Of a stretch of DNA of 5,667 bases, positions 5,496 to 5,667 are shown piece after piece (within the stretch, counting starts at the first letter, position 1; each line of letters begins with the position of its first letter). Both the position numbers and the translations under genes were made by a program. The notes below the pieces were generated by a model. The model was not told the DNA's origin. It ran no database searches and was given only the letters and a program-made list of their open reading frames with translations. The stretch covers positions 1-5,667 of the forward strand of contig JAFGJR010000065.1 in assembly GCA_016928975.1 (NCBI GenBank), given 5' to 3'. Source of the DNA: Sedimentisphaerales bacterium (GTDB lineage Bacteria; Planctomycetota; Phycisphaerae; Sedimentisphaerales; SG8-4).

Positions 5496-5667
5496 CAGGG
5501 CGATTGCACAAGAAGTTATTTTCCAACAAGGACTTCGGTAAGGTAGTCGTCGTTGAGTGCCGCTGCCAGCCGTTTGTTTCTCACGCCGACCTTCTTGGTG
5601 TGATTGTTCTTGAGCAGGCTCAGGGCCGTGCGACGCAGGCTGCTGAAGTTGGCATCCGCGTGGCCTT
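5496..5667 (-). mobile_element. 3' end of an ISAs1-family insertion sequence (cut by the window edge)
   Basis: The element contains the end of a transposase gene that enters from the right edge. About 20 nt beyond the transposase stop lies CAGGGCGATTGCA (5496-5508), which resembles the terminal inverted repeat tips I remember for this family. The other end lies outside the window, so the inverted repeat partner and the target duplication (8 bp in this family; candidate 5488-5495) cannot be confirmed. Its insertion upstream of the SDR gene may have replaced the native upstream region. Confidence 0.65.
5516..5667 (-). CDS. ISAs1-family transposase, C-terminal fragment
   Basis: Forty-nine codons plus a partial codon run from the right window edge to TAA at 5516-5518. 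The translation begins GHADANFSSLRRTALSLLKN and ends NKRLAAALNDDYLTEVLVGK. This matches the conserved end of ISAs1/H-repeat DDE transposases, with the pattern GHAxxNxxxLRRxALxLLK followed by a basic segment and NKRLxAAxxDDYLxxVL. The catalytic residues lie outside the window. The C-terminus is intact, with no frameshift in the visible part, so the full transposase may be functional. Confidence 0.8.
   Translation of the reverse strand, partial: GHADANFSSLRRTALSLLKNNHTKKVGVRNKRLAAALNDDYLTEVLVGK

Noticed and set aside
5317..5529. Longer N-terminus for the SDR gene (71 more residues)
   Set aside because: The extension reads through the insertion-sequence end and lacks family similarity; the SDR fold begins just after the ATG at 5316.

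Overview
This GC-rich window carries four complete genes and one partial gene, all on the minus strand, so it reads from right to left. The gene mix is an ECF sigma factor with a large membrane anti-sigma factor, an exported isochorismatase/ThuA protein, an SDR sugar-type oxidoreductase, an ISAs1-type insertion sequence end and many small palindromic repeats. It looks like a free-living, repeat-rich chromosome, most like Planctomycetota or a related PVC-type lineage. That assignment is inferred from gene style and repeat look, not from a marker gene.

Layout from right to left. (1) 5496-5667: the 3' end of an ISAs1-family insertion sequence, with the last 49 codons of its transposase and a CAGGG-type tip. 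(2) 5317-5495: a spacer with a possible promoter whose start site would fall on or next to the next gene's ATG. (3) 4543-5316: a classical SDR dehydrogenase. (4) 2843-4528: a signal-peptide-bearing fusion of a cysteine hydrolase (isochorismatase fold) and a ThuA domain. It starts 14 nt after the SDR, with a strong Shine-Dalgarno overlapping the SDR stop codon. (5) 2664-2842: a spacer with an inverted array of 9-nt units (GGAC/GTCC). (6) 2073-2660: an ECF sigma factor. (7) 124-2076: its overlapping partner, a zinc-finger anti-sigma factor with one membrane span and a large DUF4139-like outer domain. (8) 1-123: non-coding repeat debris.

The sigma and anti-sigma genes overlap by ATGA and should be translated as a pair, forming a membrane-to-transcription signalling module. 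The SDR and the isochorismatase/ThuA gene form a two-gene unit with a probable carbohydrate or small-molecule catabolic role; the substrate cannot be read from the sequence.

The most notable signal is that at least four palindromic, REP-like elements lie inside reading frames without breaking them. One is in the signal-peptide region and one in the ThuA domain of the hydrolase; two are in the linker of the anti-sigma factor. Read in the coding direction, all four begin GTAG and end in CTAC or CCAC, like the GTAG-headed REP/REPIN elements mobilised by REP-associated tyrosine transposases. They appear to have been turned into protein sequence.
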